In this document: in pieces, positions 43,949 to 52,236 of the stretch
Layout of the letters: the number at the start of each line of letters is the position of its first letter
Position numbering within the stretch: the first letter of the stretch is position 1
Source of the DNA: Paragorgia papillata
Lineage: Eukaryota > Cnidaria > Anthozoa > Scleralcyonacea > Coralliidae
NCBI GenBank assembly: GCA_035771165.1
Contig: JAWNZC010000014.1
Location: 2,145,001 to 2,209,000, forward strand
Length of the DNA stretch: 64,000 nucleotides
Direction: 5' to 3'
Notes under the pieces: model-generated
The model's input: only the letters and a program-made list of their open reading frames with translations
What the model was told of the DNA's origin: nothing
Databases searched by the model: none
Translations under genes and position numbers: made by a program

Positions 43949-44584
43949 ATGGAAACTGAAACTGAAGACCCAAAACCATTCAATATAATCATTGTTGGAA
44001 TGACGAGTTGTGGGAAGACCCACTACCTTTTAAAAAATTTAGAAGAAAATTATAAAAAAAAATTTGAAAACATAGTTTTAATTTGTCCAACCTTCATATG
44101 GAACAAAACATATTTGGAATGGGAACATTTACATGATCCAAGATTCTTTGTTATCCCTTGCGACCAAGATGAGTCCGAAGATTTCCTAAAATATGTTGTG
44201 GATTATTGCAAAGGAACCCCAAGTCTCATTATCCTGGATGACTGTGCTTCTGGACAGAGTGTCAAAAACAGAACCAGCGAATTGGTAAAACTTGGTTTTG
44301 GTGCAAGACATATGAATATTAGTACAATAGTTGTAACCCAACAGTTGACAAGTATTGCAAAACCATATCGAGAAAATATTTCGAAACTTGTTACATTTTA
44401 CAACCCAAACAGGAAAGATATGCAAGTTATTTTGGATGATTATTTGGATATTCCAAAGGAGGAGGAAAAAAAAATAAAAGAAACATTAAAGTCAAAAAAA
44501 TATTCAAAATTGGAGATCAATTTAATCCATCCATATGACCACAAAATAGTTGAACCATTTGGAAAAAATTTAATAAATTTTTAA
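43949..44584 (+). CDS. Genome-packaging ATPase (FtsK/HerA type)
   Basis: 211 residues. Walker A is GMTSCGKT (residues 17-24), Walker B LIILDDC (93-99), with a VVTQQ segment after it, as in A32-like packaging ATPases of Polintons, adintoviruses and large DNA viruses. It would pump the genome into the capsid. It starts on an AATAAATG box 76 bases after the capsid gene stop and is followed 13 bases later by the minor capsid gene. Length matches Polinton ATPases. Confidence 0.92.
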   Translation: METETEDPKPFNIIIVGMTSCGKTHYLLKNLEENYKKKFENIVLICPTFIWNKTYLEWEHLHDPRFFVIPCDQDESEDFLKYVVDYCKGTPSLIILDDCASGQSVKNRTSELVKLGFGARHMNISTIVVTQQLTSIAKPYRENISKLVTFYNPNRKDMQVILDDYLDIPKEEEKKIKETLKSKKYSKLEINLIHPYDHKIVEPFGKNLINF

Positions 44585-44597
44585 AACTTTAAGATAA

Positions 44598-45245
44598 ATG
44601 AGGAATTTAAGAATATTGTTGAAAAACGGAGAAACAACAATTAAATTTGAAGATCCTTTGATCATTGAGGATACCAAACTAATGGTTAAAGATGCGACAG
44701 TTTTTTGGGATTACAATAATTTAACAAGTCCAACTTTTGTTATGCATGGAACCAAAAAAATTAGCTTTTACAATGGTTATTGGACTGTTGGCATGATTAT
44801 GAGGGTTTTAAAGGAAAATGAAATAAAGTCGGAACTACTTCCTTACAGCTGCAAAATTAGATTATTTCCAACAAGAAATCTTTCCCTGCTTAAACTTGGT
44901 CCTTTGCTAGGATACCCAGAAACAACAGTAATTAGGGGAGGAGCAAATCTTGTTAGTCCAAAAACAGTCAATATAAATCTTGGGATGAGATTTGTCTGCA
45001 TATCTTGCGAGATGATAGATGGAACTAGGACATCATTTTCAGGAAAACGGGACAGAACAGCTGCAGTGCTTCCAATTACAACAAGACAACTATTGAAAGG
45101 GTCAGTGGAAAAATTTGCAAATATTAATTCTGAGGCAATGTTGGATAATGGTGTCTATAACGAACTTAAATTTAAAGTTGACCACAATGTTGGGGATATT
45201 CTTCTTGAGATTTTCCTATGTCCACAAAATTATGAGACTCCATAA
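44598..45245 (+). CDS. Probable minor capsid (penton) protein
   Basis: 215 residues, beta-rich (FWDYNNLTSPTFVMHGTKKI, CKIRLFPTRNLSLLKLG, GGANLVSPKTVNINLGMRF), with no enzyme motif. Position right after capsid and ATPase and the length fit the single-jelly-roll minor capsid protein of Polintons, which would form the pentons. Assignment is mainly by context and size. A structure prediction would settle it. Confidence 0.65.
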   Translation: MRNLRILLKNGETTIKFEDPLIIEDTKLMVKDATVFWDYNNLTSPTFVMHGTKKISFYNGYWTVGMIMRVLKENEIKSELLPYSCKIRLFPTRNLSLLKLGPLLGYPETTVIRGGANLVSPKTVNINLGMRFVCISCEMIDGTRTSFSGKRDRTAAVLPITTRQLLKGSVEKFANINSEAMLDNGVYNELKFKVDHNVGDILLEIFLCPQNYETP

Positions 45246-45251
45246 TAAAAG

Positions 45252-45434
45252 ATGGTTATTGATGTTGATAAAATTAAAACCGCTGAAGAGATGTTAAACC
45301 ATTTGATAAGATTGAATGCATTTTTGAAAAATGAAAAAGACCAAAATTTGACAAACTTGAAAATAGCTATAAACGATTTAATACCAGCTTTAAAAAATTA
45401 TGTAAAAGTAATTAAAATTCTGAAAATATTCTAA
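45252..45434 (+). CDS. Small helical protein, unknown
   Basis: 60 residues, 6 bases after the minor capsid stop, starting on AATAAAAGATG. Predicted mostly helical (AEEMLNHLIRLNAFL, LTNLKIAINDLIPALKNYVKVIKIL). The tight spacing suggests co-expression with the capsid genes. No known family. Confidence 0.5.
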   Translation: MVIDVDKIKTAEEMLNHLIRLNAFLKNEKDQNLTNLKIAINDLIPALKNYVKVIKILKIF

Positions 45435-45462
45435 AACTTTCATTAAAACTTTCATTTAAAAC

Positions 45463-45516
45463 TTATAACAAAAAAAATGTTATAAATTTTTACTTTCCTC
45501 AAAATTTTGTTATAAT
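45463..45516. terminator. Hairpin plus half-copy at a gene end
   Basis: TTATAACA-(A7)-TGTTATAA at 45463-45485, followed by the right half of the palindrome (AAAATTTTGTTATAA, about 45501-45515). Lies between the small gene above and the next one. Confidence 0.5.
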
Positions 45517-45535
45517 TTTTTTAATATATTAATAA

Positions 45536-45766
45536 ATGAATAAGAACGAGGTTGTAAATGAACTATACGAAGCAGCTCTAATTACAGTTTCAGCTGTTGG
45601 AGTAAGTATGGTTGTTAAAAAATTAACAGGACAATCTTTAGCAGCCCCAGCAAGTATCAAAGAAACAGCAAAACTTGGTCTTGCAGTTGCAGGAGGATTG
45701 TTTGTGGTAAAAATGGCACAGGACAAGGGATACATTCCGAAAAATGTGGATCCAAAGAAATTATAA
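45536..45766 (+). CDS. Small hydrophobic protein, probable virion component
   Basis: 76 residues with two hydrophobic segments (LYEAALITVSAVGVSMVV and LGLAVAGGLFVVKMA), separated by a basic/polar KKLTGQSL turn. Small proteins of this type are usual near the capsid block of Polintons, but I cannot name it. It starts on an AATAAATG box that has the same 20-base upstream sequence as the major capsid gene. Confidence 0.62.
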   Translation: MNKNEVVNELYEAALITVSAVGVSMVVKKLTGQSLAAPASIKETAKLGLAVAGGLFVVKMAQDKGYIPKNVDPKKL

Positions 45767-45914
45767 AGATTGGGAGTCAAGAGAACCAAATGAGCCATCA
45801 ATGACGTTCATTTTTTAAGGAACAAAAATTATGGAAATCTTGGTTGTTTCCAAACCCAAAAACTTGACAAAATAAAATTTGAACTGCAAAAGTCAAACTT
45901 CCTTTTTTAAATAA
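45767..45914. other. Gap without gene
   Basis: AT-rich spacer with a short palindrome AATGACGTTCATT (45799-45811). No ORF. The next gene has its own TTTTTTAAATAAATG box. Confidence 0.5.
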
Positions 45915-46313
45915 ATGGCATCAATGATAGCAGGAGGATTATTTAATGCGGTTGCGTTTGCTGGTGCTGGATATTTGTTCCAGTCATTTAACAAACATGG
46001 TTATGCAACTGAAATTAAAAGACATAATCTAGCAACAGAACGACTTCAAAAAGACAAAGAAAAATTCTTTGAAAATGAAATTAAAAGAAAGGACAAAGTT
46101 AGAGAACTCCAAGATGAAATCCGGAATGCAAACTATGACATGGCAGTAACATCAAAAGCATTCCAACAACTCCATGAAATTCAGAAAGAAAAACCAGTTG
46201 AACCAAAACTTGAAGATTACTACCAACCAAGTGATGAGATGCAAAAATATATGACTATTACTGTAACACTTTTGGGAGCTGGTGCTGGTTGGTTGTTGGC
46301 TGTTGTTGTATGA
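45915..46313 (+). CDS. Membrane-anchored coiled-coil protein
   Basis: 132 residues. Hydrophobic N-terminus (IAGGLFNAVAFAGAGYLF), central coiled coil (residues about 35-85, ATERLQKDKEKFFENEIKRK and after), and a hydrophobic C-terminus (MTITVTLLGAGAGWLLAVVV). Both ends could sit in a membrane, with the coil outside. A virion or membrane role is likely by position. Family not named. Followed by a perfect palindrome and then convergent genes. Confidence 0.65.
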   Translation: MASMIAGGLFNAVAFAGAGYLFQSFNKHGYATEIKRHNLATERLQKDKEKFFENEIKRKDKVRELQDEIRNANYDMAVTSKAFQQLHEIQKEKPVEPKLEDYYQPSDEMQKYMTITVTLLGAGAGWLLAVVV

Positions 46314-46336
46314 TTTTTAAAATATTTAGTAAAAAA

Positions 46337-46358
46337 TTATAACAAAATTTTGTTATAA
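46337..46358. terminator. Palindrome TTATAACAAAATTTTGTTATAA (copy 2) between convergent genes
   Basis: Identical to 37893-37914. It lies between the plus-strand gene ending at 46313 and the minus-strand gene ending at 46387, where a bidirectional 3'-end signal is expected. Confidence 0.65.
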
Positions 46359-46386
46359 GTTTTCAAAAGATTTTTCTCAAAGTTTC

Positions 46387-47034
46387 TCAAAGATTCTTTC
46401 CTTCTTCAATAATTTTTGTGTACTCTTTACACTTTCTGAAACCACTCATCTCCTCTATTTTCAAAACATTTTCAACAGTGAGAGCAGTCCCAAACATTTT
46501 GAATCCTGTCTGGTATGGTATGTAAGCATTGTTTTTTGGAGAATAGTTTAGAATGTACCTAATCTCATCAAATGTTCTTAATTCTGCAAGAGTTGGTTTT
46601 TTCATTTTTTTTAAAAGATCATCTCTTTTGCAAATTCCCAAAATAATGAACATAATGTATTTAACACTAAAATTTTTGTCTGAGACCAAACCCAAACCTT
46701 TAAGAAGTTCTTTTGTTTTTAAAAAGAATTTCATGATTTCATACCCAACTATTTCCTCTTCCTTCGAAAATAATTTCCAAAACCATTTAACATAGTTTTT
46801 TTGTGGGAGTGGTGATGGCACTCTATGGTTGCAAGCATGCAGCTGTTCCAACTCCATACAACATTTTCCACAAATTATGAATCCTTCAATTTCTTCCTTT
46901 TGTACCCTACAACAACTACTTTTGTTTTTTAGAGTTTCAAGTTCCAGAAGACTTTCATTAAAATCTTTTGGCCCCTCTTCTTCGGGGGTTTCAATGATTG
47001 GAAAGTTTGAAATATTAAATTTTCGAAATGTCAT
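46387..47034 (-). CDS. Zn-ribbon protein, possible transcription factor
   Basis: 215 residues. The N-terminal third has SCCRVQKEEIEGFIICGKCC and then EQLHACNH: a CC...CGKC arrangement like a zinc ribbon of the TFIIB type. The rest is helical (YEIMKFFLKTKELLKGLGLV, AELRTFDEIRYILN). Viral late transcription factors and TFIIB-like proteins have this plan, and the element seems to have its own start motif, but neither family can be claimed from sequence alone. Starts after AAATAAAAGAAATG on the minus strand. Confidence 0.6.
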   Translation of the reverse strand: MTFRKFNISNFPIIETPEEEGPKDFNESLLELETLKNKSSCCRVQKEEIEGFIICGKCCMELEQLHACNHRVPSPLPQKNYVKWFWKLFSKEEEIVGYEIMKFFLKTKELLKGLGLVSDKNFSVKYIMFIILGICKRDDLLKKMKKPTLAELRTFDEIRYILNYSPKNNAYIPYQTGFKMFGTALTVENVLKIEEMSGFRKCKEYTKIIEEGKNL

Positions 47035-47043
47035 TTCTTTTAT

Positions 47044-48252
47044 TTAAATTAATCTTGCTATTCCTTTAAATAGTATGAAAACAGTTCCGATTGAAGCCCC
47101 AAAAACTTCTGGCAATCTGTTGTCACTTTTTTCAGTTTTTTCAGATGGTGTAAGGATTCCGGGCTTGTATTTACTTACTTTGGTTTCAACAGGTTTTCCA
47201 AAAGTTTCGCCAATTTTTTTACTAACAGGTCCAAAAGATTTGCCAATATTGAGATTCCTGTTAAGTCCAAGAGACATCCCAGTTGTTGCAAGTGTTAAAA
47301 CATTGTTGAAGCCACTAATTGGATTAATTAAAATTCTCATATCCGATGGGATCAAAATTAAACCCGGACTTATAGCAAAATTCAAAACAACATTTGTGGA
47401 CTTAATGGCTTGTCTCATATTCGAAATGGAAACAGTAATATCATCCTGTGCTATGGTATCTTCCATTAACTTTTTGAACACCTCTTGTGTTTGTAAACTT
47501 TTAGCACCCTCACCAACAATGACCCATCTCGTCTTTGCCTGTGCTCCCAAAACACAATACACAAAAGATTCTAAAGATTGTTGGAATAATTTCTGACCAA
47601 GGAGTGTCAACCCATTGGAATCTTTGGGAACAAAATGTTTGAAATCATCATCAGGATACCTGGAACCAGCTGACACCAATTCTTCGTATGTGTTTACTCT
47701 TCCATAACTTTTTTTTGTTAAATTTACATACCTGACTTCATAACCAAGATCTTTCATATCTTGTGTAAATTCTTTTGCATTTTGTGTTGAGTTGCTAATC
47801 TTTTTAACCCAAACATCGTTGGGATTGTGTTGTAAAATTTTTATGGTTTCAGGTGTTAAAAATCTTCTAAGTTTGTTAGGATGTTTTAAAAACCTCCTTA
47901 CCTGAAAAACATAATGATAATTAACAATGCTTGTCAAAAAAGAAGACCTAAATCTTTTAAAATTATTTTGAAAATGCTTGTTAGAAATACCACACAAATA
48001 ACTTGCAACATAAGAGGCAGCAATGGCTGTAAAATATGGAATAGTGAGGAAATCATTTATGTTTGGATTCCTTGTTTTCAATGGTTGTTGAAATGTCAAA
48101 TCGATGGGATTTAAGTTTACAATAAAATTTTCTTTTTCATTTACAAAAATTGTAATGGTGTTGATGTTTACAAATGCTTTTGGTTCTTTGGAAAATTTTT
48201 GGACTGATCCAAAAACATCCCATTCTTCGGGCCAATTTTTAGATTCTGTCAT
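47044..48252 (-). CDS. Large unknown Polinton protein (possible virion protein)
   Basis: 402 residues, minus strand. A hydrophobic stretch lies at about residues 74-90 (FTAIAASYVASYLCGI) and a second at the C-terminus (VFGASIGTVFILFKGIARLI). The middle contains WVIVGEGAKSLQTQEVFKKL and ISPGLILIPSDMRILI. No catalytic signature is seen. The position next to the integrase and its size resemble the unassigned structural genes of Polintons. Its start lies 2 bases from the 78-bp inverted repeat, which is therefore its promoter region. The gene ends 10 bases before the Zn-ribbon gene start, so the two may form one unit. Confidence 0.65.
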   Translation of the reverse strand: MTESKNWPEEWDVFGSVQKFSKEPKAFVNINTITIFVNEKENFIVNLNPIDLTFQQPLKTRNPNINDFLTIPYFTAIAASYVASYLCGISNKHFQNNFKRFRSSFLTSIVNYHYVFQVRRFLKHPNKLRRFLTPETIKILQHNPNDVWVKKISNSTQNAKEFTQDMKDLGYEVRYVNLTKKSYGRVNTYEELVSAGSRYPDDDFKHFVPKDSNGLTLLGQKLFQQSLESFVYCVLGAQAKTRWVIVGEGAKSLQTQEVFKKLMEDTIAQDDITVSISNMRQAIKSTNVVLNFAISPGLILIPSDMRILINPISGFNNVLTLATTGMSLGLNRNLNIGKSFGPVSKKIGETFGKPVETKVSKYKPGILTPSEKTEKSDNRLPEVFGASIGTVFILFKGIARLI

Positions 48253-48254
48253 TG

Positions 48255-48332
48255 TTTATTTAAAGATAACACCACATGACCCTAAATGTTGTCCAGAAAG
48301 ATGGGACTGTTGGAAGGGTCATTTGTGTCAAC
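48255..48332. repeat. 78-bp inverted repeat, left copy (integrase cassette)
   Basis: Matches the complement of 49335-49412 with 2 mismatches. It occupies almost the whole gap between the minus-strand gene start (48252) and the integrase start (48343), so it acts as their shared upstream region. Confidence 0.95.
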
Positions 48333-48342
48333 ATCAAAATAA

Positions 48343-49314
48343 ATGGAAGATGAACTTTTACTTATTGATCTTGAGCTTCGAGATATTTACTACAATCCTG
48401 TAACAGGTTACCAATCCATGGAAAAACTTTACCAAACTGCTGTAAAAGAAAATTCCTCAATAACCAGAAAACTGGTTAGAGAATGGTTGCATAGCCAAAA
48501 AGTTTTTACATTGCACAAACCTATCAAAAAACCAAAAAAATACCAAAAAACATTTGTTAAAAATCTTGCTGACCAAATGCAAATGGACTTGGTGGATATG
48601 GCGAAATTTGGTTCTGAAAATAATGACCAAAAGTGGATCTTAACAGGTATTGAAATTTTGTCAAGATTTGGTTTCGCTGTTCCTGTTAAAAGAAAAAGTA
48701 CTGTTGCTATGGTGCCAGGTGTTTCCAAAATGTTGGAAGAATTTAAAAAAAGATTTGGCAAATATCCAGAAACAGTCCAGTTTGACGAGGGGAAGGAGTT
48801 TTACAATGTTGGTGTAAAAACTCTTTTGAAATCTTTAAACATAGAATATTTTTCATCCAGATCCCACAGAAAGGCTGCACTTGTGGAAAGATTTAACAGG
48901 ACTTTAAAAACTAGGATGTGGAAATTTTTTACTTTTAAAGGAAACAAGGAATGGTTAAATAATCTTGAAAAATTTGTGGGGAGTTACAACAACACCATCC
49001 ACAGCACTATTAAAATGAAACCCAAAGATGTCAATGATGGCAACCAATCCAAAGTTTTTTTAACTCTGTATGGAATTCCACCAATGGAATCTCAAATAAA
49101 ACCAAAATTCAAAATTGGGGATCATGTCAGAATCCAAAAATATAGAAAAAACTTCGCAAAAGGATATGACCCAAATTTTACAAATGAAATTTTTACTGTG
49201 TCAGCGGTTTTTAGGGGAGTTCCTGTCATGTATAGAATTCGGGATAAGGAGGAGGACATTATGGGAAAATTTTATGGCGAGGAGTTGGTAAAAGTTGTTG
49301 GGGAACAGACATAA
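48343..49314 (+). CDS. RVE-type integrase
   Basis: 323 residues. The retroviral-type DDE core is clear: Asp82 in QMDLVDM, Asp148 in QFDEGKEFYN, Glu182 in KAALVERFNR. This gives the D,D35E-like spacing expected. The N-terminal HHCC finger is not seen; that region is helical (ITRKLVREWLHSQKVF). The C-terminal part (GDHVRIQKYRKNF..., ending GEELVKVVG) fits an SH3/chromo-like DNA-binding tail. It would join the linear element ends to host DNA, making the 6-bp duplication seen here. It is framed by the 78-bp inverted repeats and starts on an AATAAATG box. Confidence 0.93.
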   Translation: MEDELLLIDLELRDIYYNPVTGYQSMEKLYQTAVKENSSITRKLVREWLHSQKVFTLHKPIKKPKKYQKTFVKNLADQMQMDLVDMAKFGSENNDQKWILTGIEILSRFGFAVPVKRKSTVAMVPGVSKMLEEFKKRFGKYPETVQFDEGKEFYNVGVKTLLKSLNIEYFSSRSHRKAALVERFNRTLKTRMWKFFTFKGNKEWLNNLEKFVGSYNNTIHSTIKMKPKDVNDGNQSKVFLTLYGIPPMESQIKPKFKIGDHVRIQKYRKNFAKGYDPNFTNEIFTVSAVFRGVPVMYRIRDKEEDIMGKFYGEELVKVVGEQT

Positions 49315-49334
49315 ATATTTTGGTAAAAAATTGG

Positions 49335-49412
49335 GTTGACACAAATGACCCTTCCAACAGTCCAATCTTCCTGGACAACATTTAGGGTCATGTGGTGTTA
49401 TCTTTAAATAAA
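49335..49412. repeat. 78-bp inverted repeat, right copy (integrase cassette)
   Basis: Inverted copy of 48255-48332. Ends 2 bases before the ATG at 49415. It starts 20 bases after the integrase stop. Confidence 0.95.
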
Positions 49413-49414
49413 TA

Positions 49415-50776
49415 ATGGCTGATAACATTGGAATGGATAATTTAGGAGCAATGCCTGACATACCAGAAGATGAGACAGGAACAGCAGAAACAAATTTTGG
49501 TGGAACTTTTGAAGAATCTTTTAACCAATCATATTTTGATGAACTTGACAATCTTTTTAATGAATTTGAAGAAGTTCATGGGGCTGATGGTTTAGTTGAT
49601 TTAGATGAAAGTAGAAAAATGAGAGAAACACTTCGTAACCAACCTGTTCAATTTGAAGGTGAGCCGGATGACTTATTTCAAAAAAGGAGAAAAGACTTTA
49701 TAGCAAAAGTGTCCAGAAGAGAAAGCCTTAATGCTACAAAAATATTAAAAAACTTTTTTTATGAAAATTTAAGTCAAACAGTAGTTGGGGCTGATGGCAA
49801 AGCAAGCAAAAATTTGTATAAAGGAAGTACATTTTTCCATGACCCAAAAACATTTGAGGTTGATGGACTTAAGTTTGAAAATATATTAATTTTGGTTAGA
49901 GATGCTAAAACCGGAGAATTTAAATATTCAAAAGGAAAAGGCTTAAAAGCTGAAATGAAAGTTAAAAAATTTAAGGATTTGTTGAAAAAGGCAAGTGCTG
50001 AACATTCAAAAACTGGAGTTGGAAAAATAGAAGAGGATCTTAACATACCCCCACAAGCCGCAGAAGCAGTTCAAAAAGGGGTTGCCAGAGATTTGGGTGA
50101 TGAAGCAACAATATTGATGGATGCCATGTTTGCAAATGCAAAGGAAAAGGAATTTGACAGCAATCTTAGTAATCTTTTTGGCGTAGTAAAAGACAAATCT
50201 GTTCAAATTAGCCAGCAACCAACTGAGCGGGACAGGTGGGAATTCATAGAAGGTACCAAAGTTGCTGCCGAAGTCAACCAAGAACTTTACAAAGACAAAA
50301 GTGATGCTGAACAAAACCCAACTGTAAAAGAATTTTACAAAGGTGTGTCAAATGTGTGCAAGGTAAAAGCTGAAGAAATGAGGATGTTAAATAATGAAAA
50401 ACCAAAGGAAAAAGCAACAGAACAAATGATAGAAGATCATGTAATAACCAGATTTGAAAAATTTAAAGATTGGGCTAAACAAAACATGGGTGTCTCAGCA
50501 GCAATTGCCATTTCCATAGCAGGGATTATAACAACTGTGTCACTAGCTGGAAAAGCTGCTGTTGTAACAACTGCAAAGGCAACAGGAGCACTTGGTAAAG
50601 CATTGGCAAAAATTGCAAAAGCTGCTTGGCCCATAATAGCACCAATTCTTAGCATATTGGCAACTGCATTATCATGGGGTGCAAAGGGGTTGGCATGGTT
50701 GGCAAAGAATTTGTGGGTCCTTGCAATAGGTTTGACATATTTTGTGTATACAGAGTACAAAAATTATAAAAAATAA
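49415..50776 (+). CDS. Virion-like protein with hydrophobic C-terminus
   Basis: 453 residues. Acidic N-terminus (IPEDETGTAET), then a mixed helical middle (EVDGLKFENILILVRDAKTG; QKRRKDFIAKVSRRES), and from about residue 360 a long run of Ala-rich hydrophobic segments (GVSAAIAISIAGIITTVSLA, AAWPIIAPILSILATALSW, LWVLAIGLTYFVYTEY). This tail could insert in or disrupt membranes during entry or assembly. Family not recognised. Its promoter region is the right 78-bp repeat copy, identical to that of the gene at 48252. It starts on AATAAATAATG. Confidence 0.68.
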   Translation: MADNIGMDNLGAMPDIPEDETGTAETNFGGTFEESFNQSYFDELDNLFNEFEEVHGADGLVDLDESRKMRETLRNQPVQFEGEPDDLFQKRRKDFIAKVSRRESLNATKILKNFFYENLSQTVVGADGKASKNLYKGSTFFHDPKTFEVDGLKFENILILVRDAKTGEFKYSKGKGLKAEMKVKKFKDLLKKASAEHSKTGVGKIEEDLNIPPQAAEAVQKGVARDLGDEATILMDAMFANAKEKEFDSNLSNLFGVVKDKSVQISQQPTERDRWEFIEGTKVAAEVNQELYKDKSDAEQNPTVKEFYKGVSNVCKVKAEEMRMLNNEKPKEKATEQMIEDHVITRFEKFKDWAKQNMGVSAAIAISIAGIITTVSLAGKAAVVTTAKATGALGKALAKIAKAAWPIIAPILSILATALSWGAKGLAWLAKNLWVLAIGLTYFVYTEYKNYKK

Positions 50777-50787
50777 CATCATAATAA

Positions 50788-51285
50788 ATGAATTCAGAAT
50801 ATGCAAAAATGGAAGAACCAGAAGAATCGCAAGATTTGAACCTTCGGGAAAACTTGATCCGCCTATCCTTTGCAAAAAGGATCAAATATTCAGAAGCATA
50901 TCTGAAAAAAGCATCAATGGGTCAACTTGAAAAAATTAAACAAAATTATGATAGGGAACAACTTGAAAAAACGACATCCTTGTTGACAGAAACTCTTGTT
51001 ACAAAATTTTCAGAGTTAATGGAACAGTTAGAATTGGTGCAAGATGATGAAAAGTTGGATGCTGAACTTTCTTCAAACAAACTTTTCTGCGATGATGTTA
51101 GGTCATTGGTTCTGAAAGTCTCACCATATATTCCAATGATTGGTTTGCTGACAGGTGGGATTATTATTGCAAAACATGTGTGGAACAAGGGTCCGGGTTT
51201 AAATAAAGATGTTTCAGTACAAAGTGATGAAAATATTGATGAAAATTTCAATGGTGGCAGTTCTGTTGATCCCAGTGACAGTTGA
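50788..51285 (+). CDS. Coiled-coil protein with one membrane segment
   Basis: 165 residues, 11 bases after the previous stop, on an AATAAATG box. Coiled-coil-prone N-terminal half (AYLKKASMGQLEKIKQNYDR, KFSELMEQLELVQDDEKLDA). A hydrophobic segment lies at about residues 114-129 (IPMIGLLTGGIIIAKH). The tail is acidic and Ser/Asn-rich. Likely an accessory virion or membrane protein. No family is recognised. Confidence 0.6.
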   Translation: MNSEYAKMEEPEESQDLNLRENLIRLSFAKRIKYSEAYLKKASMGQLEKIKQNYDREQLEKTTSLLTETLVTKFSELMEQLELVQDDEKLDAELSSNKLFCDDVRSLVLKVSPYIPMIGLLTGGIIIAKHVWNKGPGLNKDVSVQSDENIDENFNGGSSVDPSDS

Positions 51286-51312
51286 GTTAATATTAATTAA
51301 AATTTTACTTTT

Positions 51313-51342
51313 TTCCTAATTTTTGGTAAGTTAGGAAAAATT
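51313..51342. terminator. Hairpin TTTTTCCTAA / TTAGGAAAAA
   Basis: 10-bp complementary arms around a 10-base loop, in the gap after the coiled-coil gene. Placement at a gene end fits a 3'-end signal. Confidence 0.5.
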
Positions 51343-51376
51343 GAATTTAAAAGAATGGTTTTTAAAAGAATAATAA

Positions 51377-52234
51377 ATGAGTATTAAAGAACAGTTAGAA
51401 TCCGAAATTAAACTTTTGCAAGGTGAGTTACATGAAAAATTACATGAACTTTATGACCCCAATTTGGACCTAGATTTGGACCCGGATTATTTATCAAAAG
51501 TAGAATTACAAATTTTGGCTTTTGAAAATGGGATAACAACTGATCCGTTAACACGAAAAACAATTTTAGAAATGCTTAAAATTCCACACCAATCAAATAA
51601 AAAAACAGGTCAATCGGATTACCACAATTGGGTTCCAGTTGAAATAACTTTCAAAGAGGTTGGTGGAACTAAAGAAATAATTTTTCCAAGTATTGTTGAT
51701 GCTGCCAATGCTATTGAAAAAAGTGACAAAGTTATCGAATACCGCATCAAAAACAAAAAACCAGTTGAGTATAATGGGGAGCTCTGGAATATTAGTCGCT
51801 CAATACCTTATCAAAACAGATACCACAACAAAAAATTAGAAAATGAAATCAAACATTTGCAGAATCAACTTAGTGTACTAAATTCAGAAATGTCTAAACT
51901 CATCTATCCTATTTCAATCCCAAAGGCGGAGTTGAGTAATTTAGCTTCCAAAATTGGAATTCCCAACCCAAGAGATCTTACAAATAAAAACCTTTGCTAT
52001 AAACTAGGTTTACACTTTGTTCCATTTAAATATTTAGGTAACACAAACACCCTTCCTGTTAAAGTTCTATTTACAGCAGTGGTTCCATTTGTAAGGGAAA
52101 TAGTTGAGTTTCAAAGCATGATAGAGGCAGCCCATGCATTGGGAAAAAAAAGTTCGGGTAGTATCTTATATTACATAAATAATAAAAAACATGTTCCATA
52201 TGATGGCAAATATTGGTCTGTAAAACGCAAATAA
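51377..52234 (+). CDS. Protein with two SAP-like/NUMOD1-like repeats
   Basis: 285 residues in two repeats. Each has a helical lead (LSKVELQILAFENGI; IPKAELSNLASKIGI), resembling SAP-type DNA-binding helices, and a small module (IIFPSIVDAANAIEKS...YNGELWNISR; VEFQSMIEAAHALGKK...YDGKYWSVKR). The module pattern (F-x-S-x3-AA-x2-L, then G-x-Y/F-W) resembles the NUMOD1 DNA-binding motif of homing endonucleases and phage proteins. No nuclease domain is attached, so a sequence-specific DNA-binding or regulatory role is plausible. Starts on an AATAAATG box. Related to the protein at 52629. Confidence 0.62.
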   Translation: MSIKEQLESEIKLLQGELHEKLHELYDPNLDLDLDPDYLSKVELQILAFENGITTDPLTRKTILEMLKIPHQSNKKTGQSDYHNWVPVEITFKEVGGTKEIIFPSIVDAANAIEKSDKVIEYRIKNKKPVEYNGELWNISRSIPYQNRYHNKKLENEIKHLQNQLSVLNSEMSKLIYPISIPKAELSNLASKIGIPNPRDLTNKNLCYKLGLHFVPFKYLGNTNTLPVKVLFTAVVPFVREIVEFQSMIEAAHALGKKSSGSILYYINNKKHVPYDGKYWSVKRK

Positions 52235-52236
52235 AA

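Noticed and set aside
46387..47034. Zn-ribbon gene as a poxvirus VLTF3
   Set aside because: The Cys pattern is compatible, but the characteristic downstream motifs of VLTF3 were not seen.
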